64,000 bases of DNA from assembly GCA_020974905.1 (NCBI GenBank), contig CP087563.1, positions 62,001-126,000 of the forward strand. The letters are read 5' to 3'. The notes beneath the pieces were generated by a model that saw nothing but the letters and a program-made list of their open reading frames with translations, did no database searches and was not told the DNA's origin. The DNA comes from Planctomycetes bacterium syqfu. GTDB lineage: Bacteria > Planctomycetota > Phycisphaerae > Phycisphaerales > Phycisphaeraceae. Below are positions 43,469 through 52,669 of this stretch, piece after piece (the first letter of the stretch is position 1; each line of letters starts with the position of its first letter). A program made the position numbers and the translations under genes.

Positions 43469-44506
43469 TTACCGAATCAACATCCCATGGTGATCCGCGA
43501 TGACTTCGTCGGTGGCATGGCGTGCGATGCGGGTGACTTCCAAAGCGTCTTCCGGGCTACAGAGATTGCCCAGTTCGCCGGTGATCAAGGCTTCACGAAA
43601 GGCTGCATACATGCCGTGGAAGTTTTTCTCGCCATGGAATTCCAGTTGATAAGTGCCATGTTCATTGCGCAGTTCAAAGTGATTGAAGTTGCGGTCGTAG
43701 CGAATCATCCCACGCGTGCCGATGACTTCGTAGATGAAGTGACTGATTTTATCTTTGGTGGTGTGGCCGAAGGAGTAACTCATTTCGACCATGGTGTGAC
43801 AGCCGTTGTCGTGGTCCATGTGACACCAGACGTGGTCGGGGGCTTCGTACTCATCGACCCAGGCTCCGTGACTTTGGAAGCGGACGATGTTTGAGCCAGT
43901 CCACCAACGCGCCAGGTCAATCTGGTGCGTCCCGCAGTCCACCATGGGACCGCCTTCATCCATGCGACCTTTACGGCGCGGGTCTTCCACCCAGTGATTG
44001 GGTTGGTTCAGTGGGTCGGGACGGTAGAACTTGCCATGACAGTCCCAGTTGTAGACCAGTCGCATGGAGCGCACCTCGCCGATGGCATCCTGGCTGATGA
44101 GTTCCTTGATCTTCAAAGCACAGGGACTGAACCGATAGCAGAATCCCACTGCCATCAGCAGGTCCGCGTCATCCATGATCTCGATCATCTGGCGGCCTTC
44201 GTGCTCGTTCATCGCCAAAGGCTTTTCACAGAGGACAGGCAGGCCGTAGGCAGCACAGTCGATCACGTTCTGGATATGTGCCGGTGCCGGGGAGCAGATG
44301 GCGACCGCGTCAATTCCACAGTTGAAAAAGGATTCGACATCGGTGTAAGCATGGGGGACCGAGTAACGATGAGCTTCACGGTGCAGATTCTGTTCATTGG
44401 GGTCATACAGCGCATGGATGGTCAGCCCGTCGGTATCCATGATAGCCGGCAGGTGACCCCAGGAAGCGATGACGCCACAACCCATCAGACCAATTTTGAA
44501 ATTCAT
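43469..44506 (-). CDS. Gfo/Idh/MocA family NAD(P)-dependent oxidoreductase
   Basis: A 345-residue protein with the Rossmann start IGLMGCGVIASWGHLPAIMD, ALYDPN after the second strand, the signature CEKPLA near residue 95 and the DCGTHQIDLARWW motif (conserved D-x-x-x-H) in the substrate domain. Members oxidise or reduce sugars, inositols or sugar acids in the cytoplasm; some open glycosides by an oxidative route. The start at 44506 has GGAG nine bases upstream; the frame is open to 44605 without signal. It is divergent from the second sulfatase gene across a long spacer. The substrate is unknown. Confidence 0.9.
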   Translation of the reverse strand: MNFKIGLMGCGVIASWGHLPAIMDTDGLTIHALYDPNEQNLHREAHRYSVPHAYTDVESFFNCGIDAVAICSPAPAHIQNVIDCAAYGLPVLCEKPLAMNEHEGRQMIEIMDDADLLMAVGFCYRFSPCALKIKELISQDAIGEVRSMRLVYNWDCHGKFYRPDPLNQPNHWVEDPRRKGRMDEGGPMVDCGTHQIDLARWWTGSNIVRFQSHGAWVDEYEAPDHVWCHMDHDNGCHTMVEMSYSFGHTTKDKISHFIYEVIGTRGMIRYDRNFNHFELRNEHGTYQLEFHGEKNFHGMYAAFREALITGELGNLCSPEDALEVTRIARHATDEVIADHHGMLIR

Positions 44507-44789
44507 CACTACTACTCCACCTGTCTCCCCAACACAGCCCGGGGAGTTCATTTGGTGTGTCTCGAGTCCAGCCTCGCAAGTCCGATGGCTTGACTCTAAA
44601 ACCATCGGTCATATTTGCTGACGCAGCCATCAGAAAGTCGATTTTTCGGCTTATTGCGCCTTCAAAGTCAACCATTGTAAGCAAATGATTCAGAATGCCA
44701 ATGTGCCAATCTCTTTTTTTAACAAGTATCAAGCTGCATTTAGACTTACAGCAGTTTGCATCAATGAAAAAATACAATTTTTGGATTGT

Positions 44790-44803
44790 TACAAACGTTT
44801 GTA
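44790..44803. promoter_or_regulatory. Perfect palindrome TACAAACGTTTGTA, LacI-type operator candidate
   Basis: A perfect 14-base palindrome with a central CG, the form typical of LacI/GalR-family operators. A related half site, TTTGTAAACA, lies eleven bases downstream (44813-44822). It is 284 bases upstream of the Gfo/Idh start and differs from the 18-bp operator of the 16-27 kb block, so it probably belongs to another regulator. Confidence 0.45.
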
Positions 44804-45161
44804 TTTTGGCGGTTTGTAAACAGTATTTCAACTTTATGATCGGTCTTGACGGCTTGCCAAACGATGACAAAAAAGTCTGAAAAAAAATTCATTTAACCTC
44901 CGTTTTTTTCACCAAGCGATCCGATTCGGCCCCCAAAACGCCCAATCCAGACCTTCGATTGCTCATGGCTGAAATGTGAAAACAATCCCTAGGGCCGAAT
45001 ACCCGTTCTGGATACACCAGCGGAGAACCAGACTGATTTCATCAGCGTAAGCATGATCTCACGCCAAATAAACAATCAGACCTTTTGCCGGGTGTGACGA
45101 GAGTGTGAAAAGAGAAAGTTTCGAAAACGCTATTATGCATGAATGCGATAAAATGCTGCCA

Positions 45162-45189
45162 TTGTCTGCGAAAATACTTTTGTTATGAT
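45162..45189 (+). promoter_or_regulatory. Candidate promoter of the second sulfatase gene
   Basis: TTGTCT (45162-45167), a 16-base spacer and TATGAT (45184-45189) give a reasonable sigma-70-type match about 140 bases before the sulfatase start. Confidence 0.4.
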
Positions 45190-45327
45190 CGGTTTAAAGA
45201 TTGCTTGTTCGGGCATGACTGTTGTGAAGTATCAAATATGCAATGTTCATGCGTTGTGCCAGGCGATTAAACATTCTGATCATTGATGACGTCATCATTC
45301 ACCAATTTACTTGCCGGAAAGTATGCC

Positions 45328-46716
45328 ATGCCCAAACTCAATGTCCTGTTGATCACCGCAGATGATATGAATTGTGATACCGTGGGAGCGTTTGGTTGCC
45401 CGATCGCTGGCACGACCCCCAATCTGGATCAACTGGCAGCAGAGGGTGTCTGTTTTGATCATGCGCATGTGGCGATCGCGGTCTGCCAACCCAGTCGATC
45501 CACCATGATGACCGGGTGTTACTCGCACATCACCGGCGGGGAAGGGTTTTACAATCTGCGGAAACCCGGCATCCCCATCCTCCCAGCGATACTCCGCGAC
45601 GCCGGCTATGATGTCGGTATCCTCGGTAAGGTCGGGCATTCAACTCCCTATGCCGACTTTCAGTGGGACACCTGTTGCGACCAGAAAGCGTTGGGGTATG
45701 GGCGCAACCCATCTGTCTATGCCAAGCACACCCAGGCTTTCATTGATCAAGCCTGTGATGCAGGGCGACCATTCTTCCTGATGCTCAATTCCCATGACCC
45801 GCACCGGCCGTTTTATGGCAATGATCCGGCCGAGTGGTACGAAGACGAGATTCCTGCTGTTAAGCCCTCACGCGTGTTCACACCCGAGGAGTCTTTCGTC
45901 CCCGGATTCCTGCCCGACTTGCCGGAAGTCCGGCTGGAGATATCGGAGTATCTCAGTTCAGTGCGCCGTTGTGATGACACGATTGGTGCGGTGTTGAATG
46001 TCCTGAAGCAGACAGGGCAGATGGACAATACGTTGATTCTTTTTCTCTCCGACAACGGCATGGCTTTCCCGTTTGCCAAGACCAATTGCTATCTGCATAG
46101 CACACGCACCCCCATGATTGCCCGTTATCCCAAATCGCAAGTATCAGGCAAACGCGACTCGGAGCATTTCGTTTCAGGTATTGACCTGATGCCAACGATT
46201 CTGGATGCTGCAGGAGTTGATATCCCCGGACATGTCAATGGCAAGACATTTTTACCGCTTCTCAAAGGTGAAACACAGGACGGGCGCGAGAACGTCTTCA
46301 CGCAATTCCATCAGACATCAGCCCGTCGCAACTATCCGATGCGCTGTGTCCAGAACAAACGCTTTGGCTACATCTTCAACGCATGGTCCGATGGCAAAGC
46401 CCAGTTCAAAAATGAATCCATGTCAGGGCGAACCTTCAACGCGATGTCCGAAGCTGCTGCCAATGATCCAGCTGTCAAAGCGCGCGTGGATCTGTTTGTC
46501 CAGCGTGTCCCTGAAGAACTCTACGACTTTGAGAATGACCCCGACGCGCTGAACAATCTCATCGCCGATCCACAATACCAGAATGTGCTCGATGAACTCC
46601 GAAACCAACTCAGAGACTGGATGGTCCAAACCGATGATCCGGCATTGGCCTTCTTTGAGAACCCAACGGACGAAACCTTGCGGTCCGAATTGCTGAGCTT
46701 GTTCACAAGTCCATAA
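45328..46716 (+). CDS. Family S1 sulfatase
   Basis: A 462-residue sulfatase. It begins directly with LNVLLITADDMNCDT (metal-binding Asp pair). The formylglycine site CQPSR has its Cys at residue 53, in VCQPSRSTMMTGCYSH. Other core parts are NSHDPHRPF, LSDNGMAFPFAKTN and DLMPTILDAAGVD. The overall pattern is closest, as I recall, to heparan N-sulfatase/SGSH-type members, but the substrate cannot be fixed. No signal peptide is visible. The start at 45328 has GGAAAG about seven bases upstream; an in-frame ATG at 45283 has none. It lacks the C-terminal binding module of the first sulfatase. A lectin-like gene follows in the same direction after 134 bases. Confidence 0.92.
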   Translation: MPKLNVLLITADDMNCDTVGAFGCPIAGTTPNLDQLAAEGVCFDHAHVAIAVCQPSRSTMMTGCYSHITGGEGFYNLRKPGIPILPAILRDAGYDVGILGKVGHSTPYADFQWDTCCDQKALGYGRNPSVYAKHTQAFIDQACDAGRPFFLMLNSHDPHRPFYGNDPAEWYEDEIPAVKPSRVFTPEESFVPGFLPDLPEVRLEISEYLSSVRRCDDTIGAVLNVLKQTGQMDNTLILFLSDNGMAFPFAKTNCYLHSTRTPMIARYPKSQVSGKRDSEHFVSGIDLMPTILDAAGVDIPGHVNGKTFLPLLKGETQDGRENVFTQFHQTSARRNYPMRCVQNKRFGYIFNAWSDGKAQFKNESMSGRTFNAMSEAAANDPAVKARVDLFVQRVPEELYDFENDPDALNNLIADPQYQNVLDELRNQLRDWMVQTDDPALAFFENPTDETLRSELLSLFTSP

Positions 46717-46850
46717 TGCTTTCGTCAATGACAATTGCTTAGAGTTTGTTGATAAAAAATGAAGTCTGCATACCGCGGCAAGCATCATTTGATTACACTA
46801 TGAATAGGCTGATCTGAGCCATTTGAAATGCTATTTTTCCGGAGGATACC

Positions 46851-47552
46851 ATGCACACACGTTCTGGCCTTTTGTCCTGTTTGGTTTGCCTGATGGGGCT
46901 GACCAGTTTCGCCACACTTGATGCTCAAACGCTGCAAAACGAGGCGAAACAAGATGTCGGTGAGTTGAAGGAAGGTGTCAAACTTTCCCGTCAGATTTCA
47001 GTCCCCAATCGTCTGTCGGTTGACTTTCCCGATGCACCGCCAACCAGGCAGATCAAGATTCTTGGCAACTGCGAGTACGTCCCGTTTAACACCTGGGTCT
47101 ACACCGGCCTGACAGTCAAAAAGAACGACACGCTTTACATCAAGGCCCAGGGCATCGTCGGGTATGTCGGTAAGTCAGGCAGTCAACCCGATGGTCTTGG
47201 CCGGACCTATAGCCCAAGTCTCATGCCCCGACTTTCGTTTGTCTCACTGGTCGGACGAGCAGGTGACGAACTGTTAACCAACGAAATGATCCTGCGTGAT
47301 GGTGATCCGCAAAGTCAACATGACGAACTTTTCGGTCGCGGTTTTGTCGGCAGTGAATTTCGCTGGACCAAGAAGCGATCCAACTGGGGCCGCCTGTTCC
47401 TGGCAGTCAACGACAGTGCTGACGGCGATAACTCCGGCGCCTATGACGTGAGTATCTGGATCGTCCGCGATGGCAAAGTTCTCACCGAAGCCGACATGCC
47501 CAAACCAAAAGCCAAGACACCGACTCAACCCAATGACAATGACAGTCACTGA
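46851..47552 (+). CDS. Secreted LecA/PA-IL-like lectin domain protein
   Basis: A 233-residue protein with a signal peptide (LLSCLVCLMGLTSFATLDAQ). Residues about 60-215 resemble the galactose-binding PA-IL (LecA) fold: VPFNTWVYTGLTVKKNDTLY, then SQPDGLGRTY, then LSFVSLVGRAGDELL, and finally FLAVNDSADGDNSGAYDVSI. The last carries the Asp/Asn residues expected to hold the calcium ion at the sugar site. The tail is Lys/Pro/Thr-rich. GGAGG lies five bases before the ATG. It follows the second sulfatase gene, so galactose-containing glycans are a reasonable guess. Ends 28 bases before the convergent GH43 gene. Confidence 0.75.
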   Translation: MHTRSGLLSCLVCLMGLTSFATLDAQTLQNEAKQDVGELKEGVKLSRQISVPNRLSVDFPDAPPTRQIKILGNCEYVPFNTWVYTGLTVKKNDTLYIKAQGIVGYVGKSGSQPDGLGRTYSPSLMPRLSFVSLVGRAGDELLTNEMILRDGDPQSQHDELFGRGFVGSEFRWTKKRSNWGRLFLAVNDSADGDNSGAYDVSIWIVRDGKVLTEADMPKPKAKTPTQPNDNDSH

Positions 47553-47579
47553 TGTGAAGTGGTGTGATGCGTGGCTGGT

Positions 47580-49241
47580 TCAATCCATTGGTTTAACAAC
47601 GCCTTCACTCACACCCGCTTCATTGAAACTGTCGATGCGGAACCAGTAGTTTTTGCCTTGGTCCAAGGCGCCAATCTTCAAATCATTTTGGCTGTAGACA
47701 GTGTGGCATTGGTAGAGCTTGTCCGCAGCGATGCCCCAGAGCACATTGAAGCCGGTGGCTTTGTCGTCTGCTTGCCAGGTGAGTTGGGCATCCATGTCTA
47801 GGTTGTCGCGTTGGACGGTGACGGATTGGACCTGATCAGGTAACGGAATATCCGCTTTGCCAAAGACACGGAGACCGGCGATGGCAAACTTGCCTGCTGC
47901 AGCGGTGTGTTGGCTTTGGATGCGCACGAAGCGTCCGCGGTGCGGCGTGTCCCAAGTCAGGTAATCGTGGGGTTGGTCCAGCGTGTTGTTTCGCTTGTCG
48001 CTTAGCGTTTGCCAACGTTGACCATCGTTAGAAATCTCAAGTAGGTAACGGTGTGCAAGGTCACCTTGCTCGATGGCATCCCATTGGCAATCCTGCTCTG
48101 CGAAATTGATCTGGATGGCATGGATGTCACAGTGATGTTTTAAATCCACCATCAGCCAAGGGGTTTGATCGTCATCGGTCGCGGACCACCAGTTCTGAAT
48201 ATTCTCATTGACCGATAGTTCCGGAGAGTGTCCGTCGAGTGTTGATGAGGCGGTCACCGGCTTGTCATAGGAGAGGAGCATCCAACCTGTAAACGGGTCG
48301 GACATCGGGTCCCATTGGCTGTTGGGGATGTGCGTGGGATAGTCTGCAAAACGGGTGTTGCAGTGGAGCATGCCATCGTCATCAAAGCCTGCGGGGAAGA
48401 GTCCGATGCGACGTTCGAAGGCATGTTTGACGCTGATGCGCATGGTGGAGATATGCCAGAGATTGTCATGTGAATCGTGGAAGGTACTGCCATGCCCTGC
48501 ACCGGGGATAAAGCCGCCGGGCTTGTAGGAGTAGGGATTGTTGGCTGCATAGGTGAAGGGGCCGAGGGGAGAATCGGCTTCGTAGACACCGTCTGCGTAC
48601 ACGTTCCATTCCGTGCCAGGGCCTGCGTATTGCAGGTAATAGCGACCGTTGTGTTTGGTCATCCAGGCACCTTCGATAAACGGCGCCTGGTTGGGCAAGC
48701 TGTGATGTTCCCCGCAGCGTTCAAAGCCATGTTCACCGGGCAAGCCACCGAATAATTTCACCGGCTCACCGATCGGCAGCATTGTATCCCGATCCATTTT
48801 CACGCCCTGGATGGGAACCTTGTTGGAGCAGCCCCAGTACAGATAAACCTGCCCGTCTTCATCCTCAAACAGGTTCGGGTCCCAGTAGGCAAACGGTGCG
48901 GAGACTTTCTCCCATTGATCGGCCTTGGGATTTTGTGATCGGTAAATCGCACAGGGCTTGTCGTGGTCCGAAGCCGTGAAGTACAACCAACCACCGATCA
49001 CCCGGACATCCGGCGCATAATCATCCACCGGCAAGGCAGTCGACTTCACAAAAACCCAATCATGCAGGTCCGTCGAATACCAATACCCGCCGGACTTGGA
49101 GGCAAAGAGCCAATAGCAATCGTCAAACAAAACCACCGACGGGTCAGCCGCTTCACGATATAACTCCGGCGCGCGATCCGGTGTCTGAAAACGGTAGGGC
49201 AGGTTCAGCGGGTTGCAATACGTCTTGGTGGATGTGGGCAT
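47580..49241 (-). CDS. GH43-like glycosidase with discoidin and Fn3-like domains
   Basis: A 553-residue protein without signal peptide. Residues about 25-320 are a five-blade GH43-type propeller: EAADPSVVLFDDCYWLFAS (general base Asp 33), AYWDPNLFEDEDGQVYLYWG (pKa-modulating Asp) and PFIEGAWMTKHNGRYYLQYA (acid Glu). Residues about 325-470 look like an F5/8 discoidin domain (KPVTASSTLDGHSPELSVNE, RFVRIQSQHTA). The last 80 residues resemble fibronectin type III (AQLTWQADDKATGFNVLWG, NYWFRIDSFNEAG). Family members cleave arabinose, xylose or galactose residues from side chains. It is divergent from the esterase gene. Confidence 0.85.
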   Translation of the reverse strand: MPTSTKTYCNPLNLPYRFQTPDRAPELYREAADPSVVLFDDCYWLFASKSGGYWYSTDLHDWVFVKSTALPVDDYAPDVRVIGGWLYFTASDHDKPCAIYRSQNPKADQWEKVSAPFAYWDPNLFEDEDGQVYLYWGCSNKVPIQGVKMDRDTMLPIGEPVKLFGGLPGEHGFERCGEHHSLPNQAPFIEGAWMTKHNGRYYLQYAGPGTEWNVYADGVYEADSPLGPFTYAANNPYSYKPGGFIPGAGHGSTFHDSHDNLWHISTMRISVKHAFERRIGLFPAGFDDDGMLHCNTRFADYPTHIPNSQWDPMSDPFTGWMLLSYDKPVTASSTLDGHSPELSVNENIQNWWSATDDDQTPWLMVDLKHHCDIHAIQINFAEQDCQWDAIEQGDLAHRYLLEISNDGQRWQTLSDKRNNTLDQPHDYLTWDTPHRGRFVRIQSQHTAAAGKFAIAGLRVFGKADIPLPDQVQSVTVQRDNLDMDAQLTWQADDKATGFNVLWGIAADKLYQCHTVYSQNDLKIGALDQGKNYWFRIDSFNEAGVSEGVVKPMD

Positions 49242-49465
49242 GGTGATTCACTTCAATAGAGAGTACGGTCGCGATCAATACATCATCGAGCCACTTAATT
49301 TAGCGATTGAGCAACAGTTTCTCAAATGTCTGTTGGTCTGTCCTGGATCACATGAGCGTGATCCATGATACGCCAATGAGACTTCGTGTTATATTGAAGT
49401 GAGATCGGGGGAGTGAATTGTCTTGATGAAGCTGCCATGATTTATTACAGATGAAAAGGTGACAG

Positions 49466-50305
49466 ATGAAAACGGTTGTTTTAGCGGTGTTGATGATTGC
49501 GTTTGGTGGTCAGGCTGTTGTGATGGGAGCAGAGAGTGATAAAAGCGTTGAGCCTGATGCGGTGCATACCTTCAAGCAGGTGGGGGATGTGACGCTTGAA
49601 CTCAATGTCTATCAACCCAAGGATCATAAGGTGACGGACAAGCGTCCTGCCATCGTGTTGTTCTTTGGTGGCGGTTGGGTCGGCGGTGACAAGAATCATT
49701 TCAAGCGTCAGGCGATTCGCTATGCCGAGCTTGGGATGGTTGCGATCACACCGGACTATCGCACGAAAAAGAAAAACGGGACCACGCCGTTTGAGTCTGT
49801 TGCGGATGCCAAGTCGGCGATGCGCTGGGTCTATCAGAATGCGGGCAAACTCGGCATCGACCCCGCGATGATTGCAGCAGGGGGTGGCTCAGCAGGCGGA
49901 CACCTTGCAGCAGCCACCGCGTTGGTCAAAGCCTTTGACGATCCGCAGGATGACACGTCCATCAGTCCGGTTCCATCATTGCTGGTGCTGTTTAACCCCG
50001 TGATCGACAATGGTCCGGGTGGGTATGGCTACGATCGTGTCAAAGACAAATTTGAGCAGTTCTCGCCGATGCATAACATCGTCAAAGGTGCCCCGCCGAC
50101 GCTGTTCATGCTCGGTGACAAGGACAAACTCATCCCCGTTGCCACCGGCGAAGCCTACAAAAAGAAGATGGAAGAGGTCGGCAGCGAATGCGAACTGATC
50201 ATCTACAAAGACCAGGGACACGGCTTTTTCAATCGTGGTGAGAGTTTCACGCAGACGCTCGATGCCTCCATCGCATTCCTGAAAAAGCATGGGTATATCA
50301 AGTAA
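49466..50305 (+). CDS. Secreted alpha/beta hydrolase (esterase/lipase-like)
   Basis: A 279-residue protein with a signal peptide (VVLAVLMIAFGGQAVVMGAE). The oxyanion-hole motif FFGGGWVGGD replaces the usual HGGG. The nucleophile elbow GGSAGG has Ser142, and the acid and base are probably the Asp in LGDKDKLIPV and the His in DQGHGFFN. This is the BD-FAE/acetyl-esterase type, which commonly removes acetyl or feruloyl groups from glycans. AAGGTG lies about five bases before the ATG. A strong terminator follows. Divergent from GH43, so the two may work on the same decorated glycan. Confidence 0.85.
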   Translation: MKTVVLAVLMIAFGGQAVVMGAESDKSVEPDAVHTFKQVGDVTLELNVYQPKDHKVTDKRPAIVLFFGGGWVGGDKNHFKRQAIRYAELGMVAITPDYRTKKKNGTTPFESVADAKSAMRWVYQNAGKLGIDPAMIAAGGGSAGGHLAAATALVKAFDDPQDDTSISPVPSLLVLFNPVIDNGPGGYGYDRVKDKFEQFSPMHNIVKGAPPTLFMLGDKDKLIPVATGEAYKKKMEEVGSECELIIYKDQGHGFFNRGESFTQTLDASIAFLKKHGYIK

Positions 50306-50331
50306 GATCATTCTGACATTGAATTGCGCAT

Positions 50332-50366
50332 AAACACCTTTCACCGCAGACGTGAAAGGTGTTTTT
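50332..50366 (+). terminator. Rho-independent terminator of the esterase gene
   Basis: AAACACCTTTCAC (50332-50344) pairs perfectly over 13 bases with GTGAAAGGTGTTT (50352-50364) around a seven-base loop, followed by a T run to 50366. Confidence 0.95.
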
Positions 50367-50443
50367 ATTTAAGGTTCCTGTCTCTAAACATGACGACTCT
50401 GCATTTATTGATTGCGATAGATTGAAATAGATTGCTTTTTGTC

Positions 50444-50471
50444 TTGACTCTGATTGGATGGTGCCTAAGAT
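50444..50471 (+). promoter_or_regulatory. Candidate promoter of the GntR-pseudopilin pair
   Basis: TTGACT (50444-50449), a 16-base spacer and TAAGAT (50466-50471) precede the GntR start by about 57 bases. Just upstream ATAGATTG occurs twice ten bases apart (50417 and 50427), a spacing that fits a regulator binding one face of the helix. Confidence 0.5.
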
Positions 50472-50527
50472 CATGGTGTCCAATCTGTAAATTTGTTCCA
50501 AAATCAATCAATGACTAGCAGGTGTTT

Positions 50528-51739
50528 ATGAGTCCATCATCTGGCAGGAAAGTTGTGCGCGATACCACGGCCTCGTCACGCTTGATCACGCGGCTTCGAG
50601 ATTCAATTGAGTCCGGGGAACTGCGTGCTGGTGACAAGTTGGCCACGATCCGAAATTTAGCGCATCAGTATGACATCACCTTTGATGCAGCACGAAGCGC
50701 GGTGGCTCGGTTGGAGTCGATGGGGTATGTGATCCGTAAGCGCCGCAGTGGCACATTTGTGGATGACACATGGCAGATGCGTACGCCAAGTCAACCTCAT
50801 ACAGCTGCACCTGCCTCAAAATCACAGCAGCAATATGTGGCTTTGATTCTCGACTCCAAAGTGCATCACTATGGCCGCTTTTTCGACAAGCTGGTCCTTG
50901 GACTTCAGGAAGCCGGTTACATCCCATCACTGTTCCGCTGGCGAATGGGTTGGGGGGATCAGGAGATGCAGCCGATCCTGGATTACTTTGAGAACACGCC
51001 ACCCCATGCGGTGGTCATTCAGCAACTCAACGGCGGGCGCTACGATCGGCAGATTCAGGCTGTTGCAAAGAAGCACAATGTCCGTGTGATCAGCGGTTTT
51101 CTGGGGAATATGTTGATCCCGGATAATTGGCATAAAGTCCATGCTGACGAACAGGCCGCAGCGGCAATCGCAGCCCAATATCTCATGGACAAGGGGCACA
51201 AACGCATCGGGTTGATCGTGCATGATCGCAACATCCTCGATTCTGATCCCGCATCATTGCGCAAACGCGCGTATGGACATACACGATTGATTCTCGGTGC
51301 CGGTCATGCCCTTCGTGATGCAGGCATTCATGACGGTTTGCAGATCTATTACCAGAAGCGGATCAGCATTCCCGAAGGTGCCAACCCGATGACAAACAGC
51401 AACAAGCAACAGGCCCTGGATTGGCTGAGGTCACCGGATCGACCCGATGCATTTATCGGTGAAGACTACCGGATTGCAGCGCTCTTGCGTGTCGCATTCG
51501 AAAACAACATCAAGCTGCCTGAGAACTTTCAGGTCGTGGGCATCGGCAACACACCCTGGGCGAAGTTGATGGGATTCCCAAGTGTCTGGTTGCGCGAAGA
51601 CCTGGCTGCAGAACATGTGATGAATCTGATCCAGATGAAAGACGTGCTGTTTAACAGCTTCTCACATCAAGTGATGATCAAGCCCAAGCTCGTGGAACAT
51701 CACATGGCTGAGTTGGATGATTGTGTTGATATTTTCTAA
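50528..51739 (+). CDS. GntR-type regulator with LacI-like sugar-binding domain
   Basis: A 403-residue regulator. The winged helix-turn-helix (about residues 15-85) reads [40 protein letters not shown] and [11 protein letters not shown]. The C-terminal part resembles LacI effector domains ([48 protein letters not shown]). The ATG at 50528 has AGG five bases upstream; a GTG at 50522 is also possible. It is followed 26 bases later by a pseudopilin gene. The operon holds no enzyme, so its target may lie elsewhere or be the pseudopilin itself. Confidence 0.86.
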   Translation: MSPSSGRKVVRDTTASSRLITRLRDSIESGELRAGDKLATIRNLAHQYDITFDAARSAVARLESMGYVIRKRRSGTFVDDTWQMRTPSQPHTAAPASKSQQQYVALILDSKVHHYGRFFDKLVLGLQEAGYIPSLFRWRMGWGDQEMQPILDYFENTPPHAVVIQQLNGGRYDRQIQAVAKKHNVRVISGFLGNMLIPDNWHKVHADEQAAAAIAAQYLMDKGHKRIGLIVHDRNILDSDPASLRKRAYGHTRLILGAGHALRDAGIHDGLQIYYQKRISIPEGANPMTNSNKQQALDWLRSPDRPDAFIGEDYRIAALLRVAFENNIKLPENFQVVGIGNTPWAKLMGFPSVWLREDLAAEHVMNLIQMKDVLFNSFSHQVMIKPKLVEHHMAELDDCVDIF

Positions 51740-51765
51740 CCCGAACAATGAATTGTGAGGACAAC

Positions 51766-52641
51766 GTGAGACGAACCCAACATTGTGCTTTTACGCTGAT
51801 CGAACTGCTCGTTGTTATCAGCATCATTGCTCTGCTGGTCGCGATTTTATTACCGGCATTAGCCAGTGCACGTGAGGCTGCAAGACGGGCAATTTGTTTA
51901 TCCAATCTCAAGCAGCAATACATCGGCTTTGCATCGTATGCGACGGACTTTAAAAACCGATTGCCCAGTTCGCCCAGGGTCCCACACATCACAGGAGCCA
52001 TGGGCAATTACTCCGAGTACACCAACAGCTACACATTTTATGCCAACAACTATCTGAATATCAAAACCGAGAAGGGCTGGCATGGCAACGATTGGCGCGT
52101 GTCACTGGACGGTGATGCACTGGTCTGCCCGTCCAACAGTTTGATCGCACAGAAAGACTACACTTTCGGCAGTGATACATATTGGTCGAATGTACTTTAT
52201 ACCGTCCAACTCGGTGCCAAGTCGTCTGCAACAATTCCCGGTGATAGTGCTTTGATGGCTAAATACACCTTCATCTCACTGGATGCGGTGGGGCAGTCTG
52301 GCCCCTATGGAATGAAGGCGCTGGTTTTTGATTGTGTTGCTGCCAACCCCGGGACCAACCCGAGTATGTCCATTGTGTGGAACGCGCGAAATAACCATAA
52401 ATCCAAGGGCAAAGTGCAAGGCGGTAACGTGCTGCGTGGTGATGGCAGCGCTGTCTGGACAGATGTCGAGCGTTTCTCGCCGGTGCTTTATCCCGGTGAA
52501 GGGACGTCGATTCCCATCTATGACTATTACATTTTCAAAGGCCCGCACTGGTCAGGGGCAGACTGGGGGTGGATCGGCCCCAACGGTTCAGGCGGTTGGC
52601 AGAGTTATAACCAATCCACCGTGCCAAGTATGTGGTTTTGA
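51766..52641 (+). CDS. Pseudopilin-like protein
   Basis: A 291-residue protein with a very short leader before [19 protein letters not shown], a helix ending [17 protein letters not shown] and a head with [13 protein letters not shown] near the C terminus, like the pseudopilin at 36693. The GTG at 51766 is preferred because GAGG lies five bases upstream and the leader then has the usual basic form (MRRTQHCAF); an ATG at 51748 has no ribosome-binding site. It is directly downstream of a GntR regulator and ends at a shared terminator. Function unknown. Confidence 0.88.
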   Translation: MRRTQHCAFTLIELLVVISIIALLVAILLPALASAREAARRAICLSNLKQQYIGFASYATDFKNRLPSSPRVPHITGAMGNYSEYTNSYTFYANNYLNIKTEKGWHGNDWRVSLDGDALVCPSNSLIAQKDYTFGSDTYWSNVLYTVQLGAKSSATIPGDSALMAKYTFISLDAVGQSGPYGMKALVFDCVAANPGTNPSMSIVWNARNNHKSKGKVQGGNVLRGDGSAVWTDVERFSPVLYPGEGTSIPIYDYYIFKGPHWSGADWGWIGPNGSGGWQSYNQSTVPSMWF

Positions 52642-52669
52642 TCGCTCTTGATCCTGCTAAAACGCAATC

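Larger units (their letters stand above)
44507..45327. other. Long divergent intergenic region
   Basis: These 821 bases separate the Gfo/Idh gene and the second sulfatase gene. Small open frames here lack ribosome-binding sites and family similarity. Supported contents are the palindrome at 44790-44803, a weak LacI-like site at 45054-45071 (TGATCTCACGCCAAATAA, two mismatches from the consensus) and a possible promoter at 45162-45189. The rest is AT-rich with no clear signal; a small RNA cannot be excluded. Confidence 0.5.

Noticed and set aside
43925-44593. 222-codon open frame on the plus strand
   Set aside because: Antisense to the Gfo/Idh gene, which has all family motifs; no ribosome-binding site.
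44695-44880. 61-codon open frame in the long intergenic region
   Set aside because: AT-rich, no ribosome-binding site, no similarity; it spans the palindrome at 44790-44803, which fits regulatory DNA better.
45054-45071. Fourth member of the 18-bp LacI operator set
   Set aside because: It has two mismatches, one in the otherwise invariant GAAATCA arm, and no good -10 box before it, so it is kept only as a weak site.
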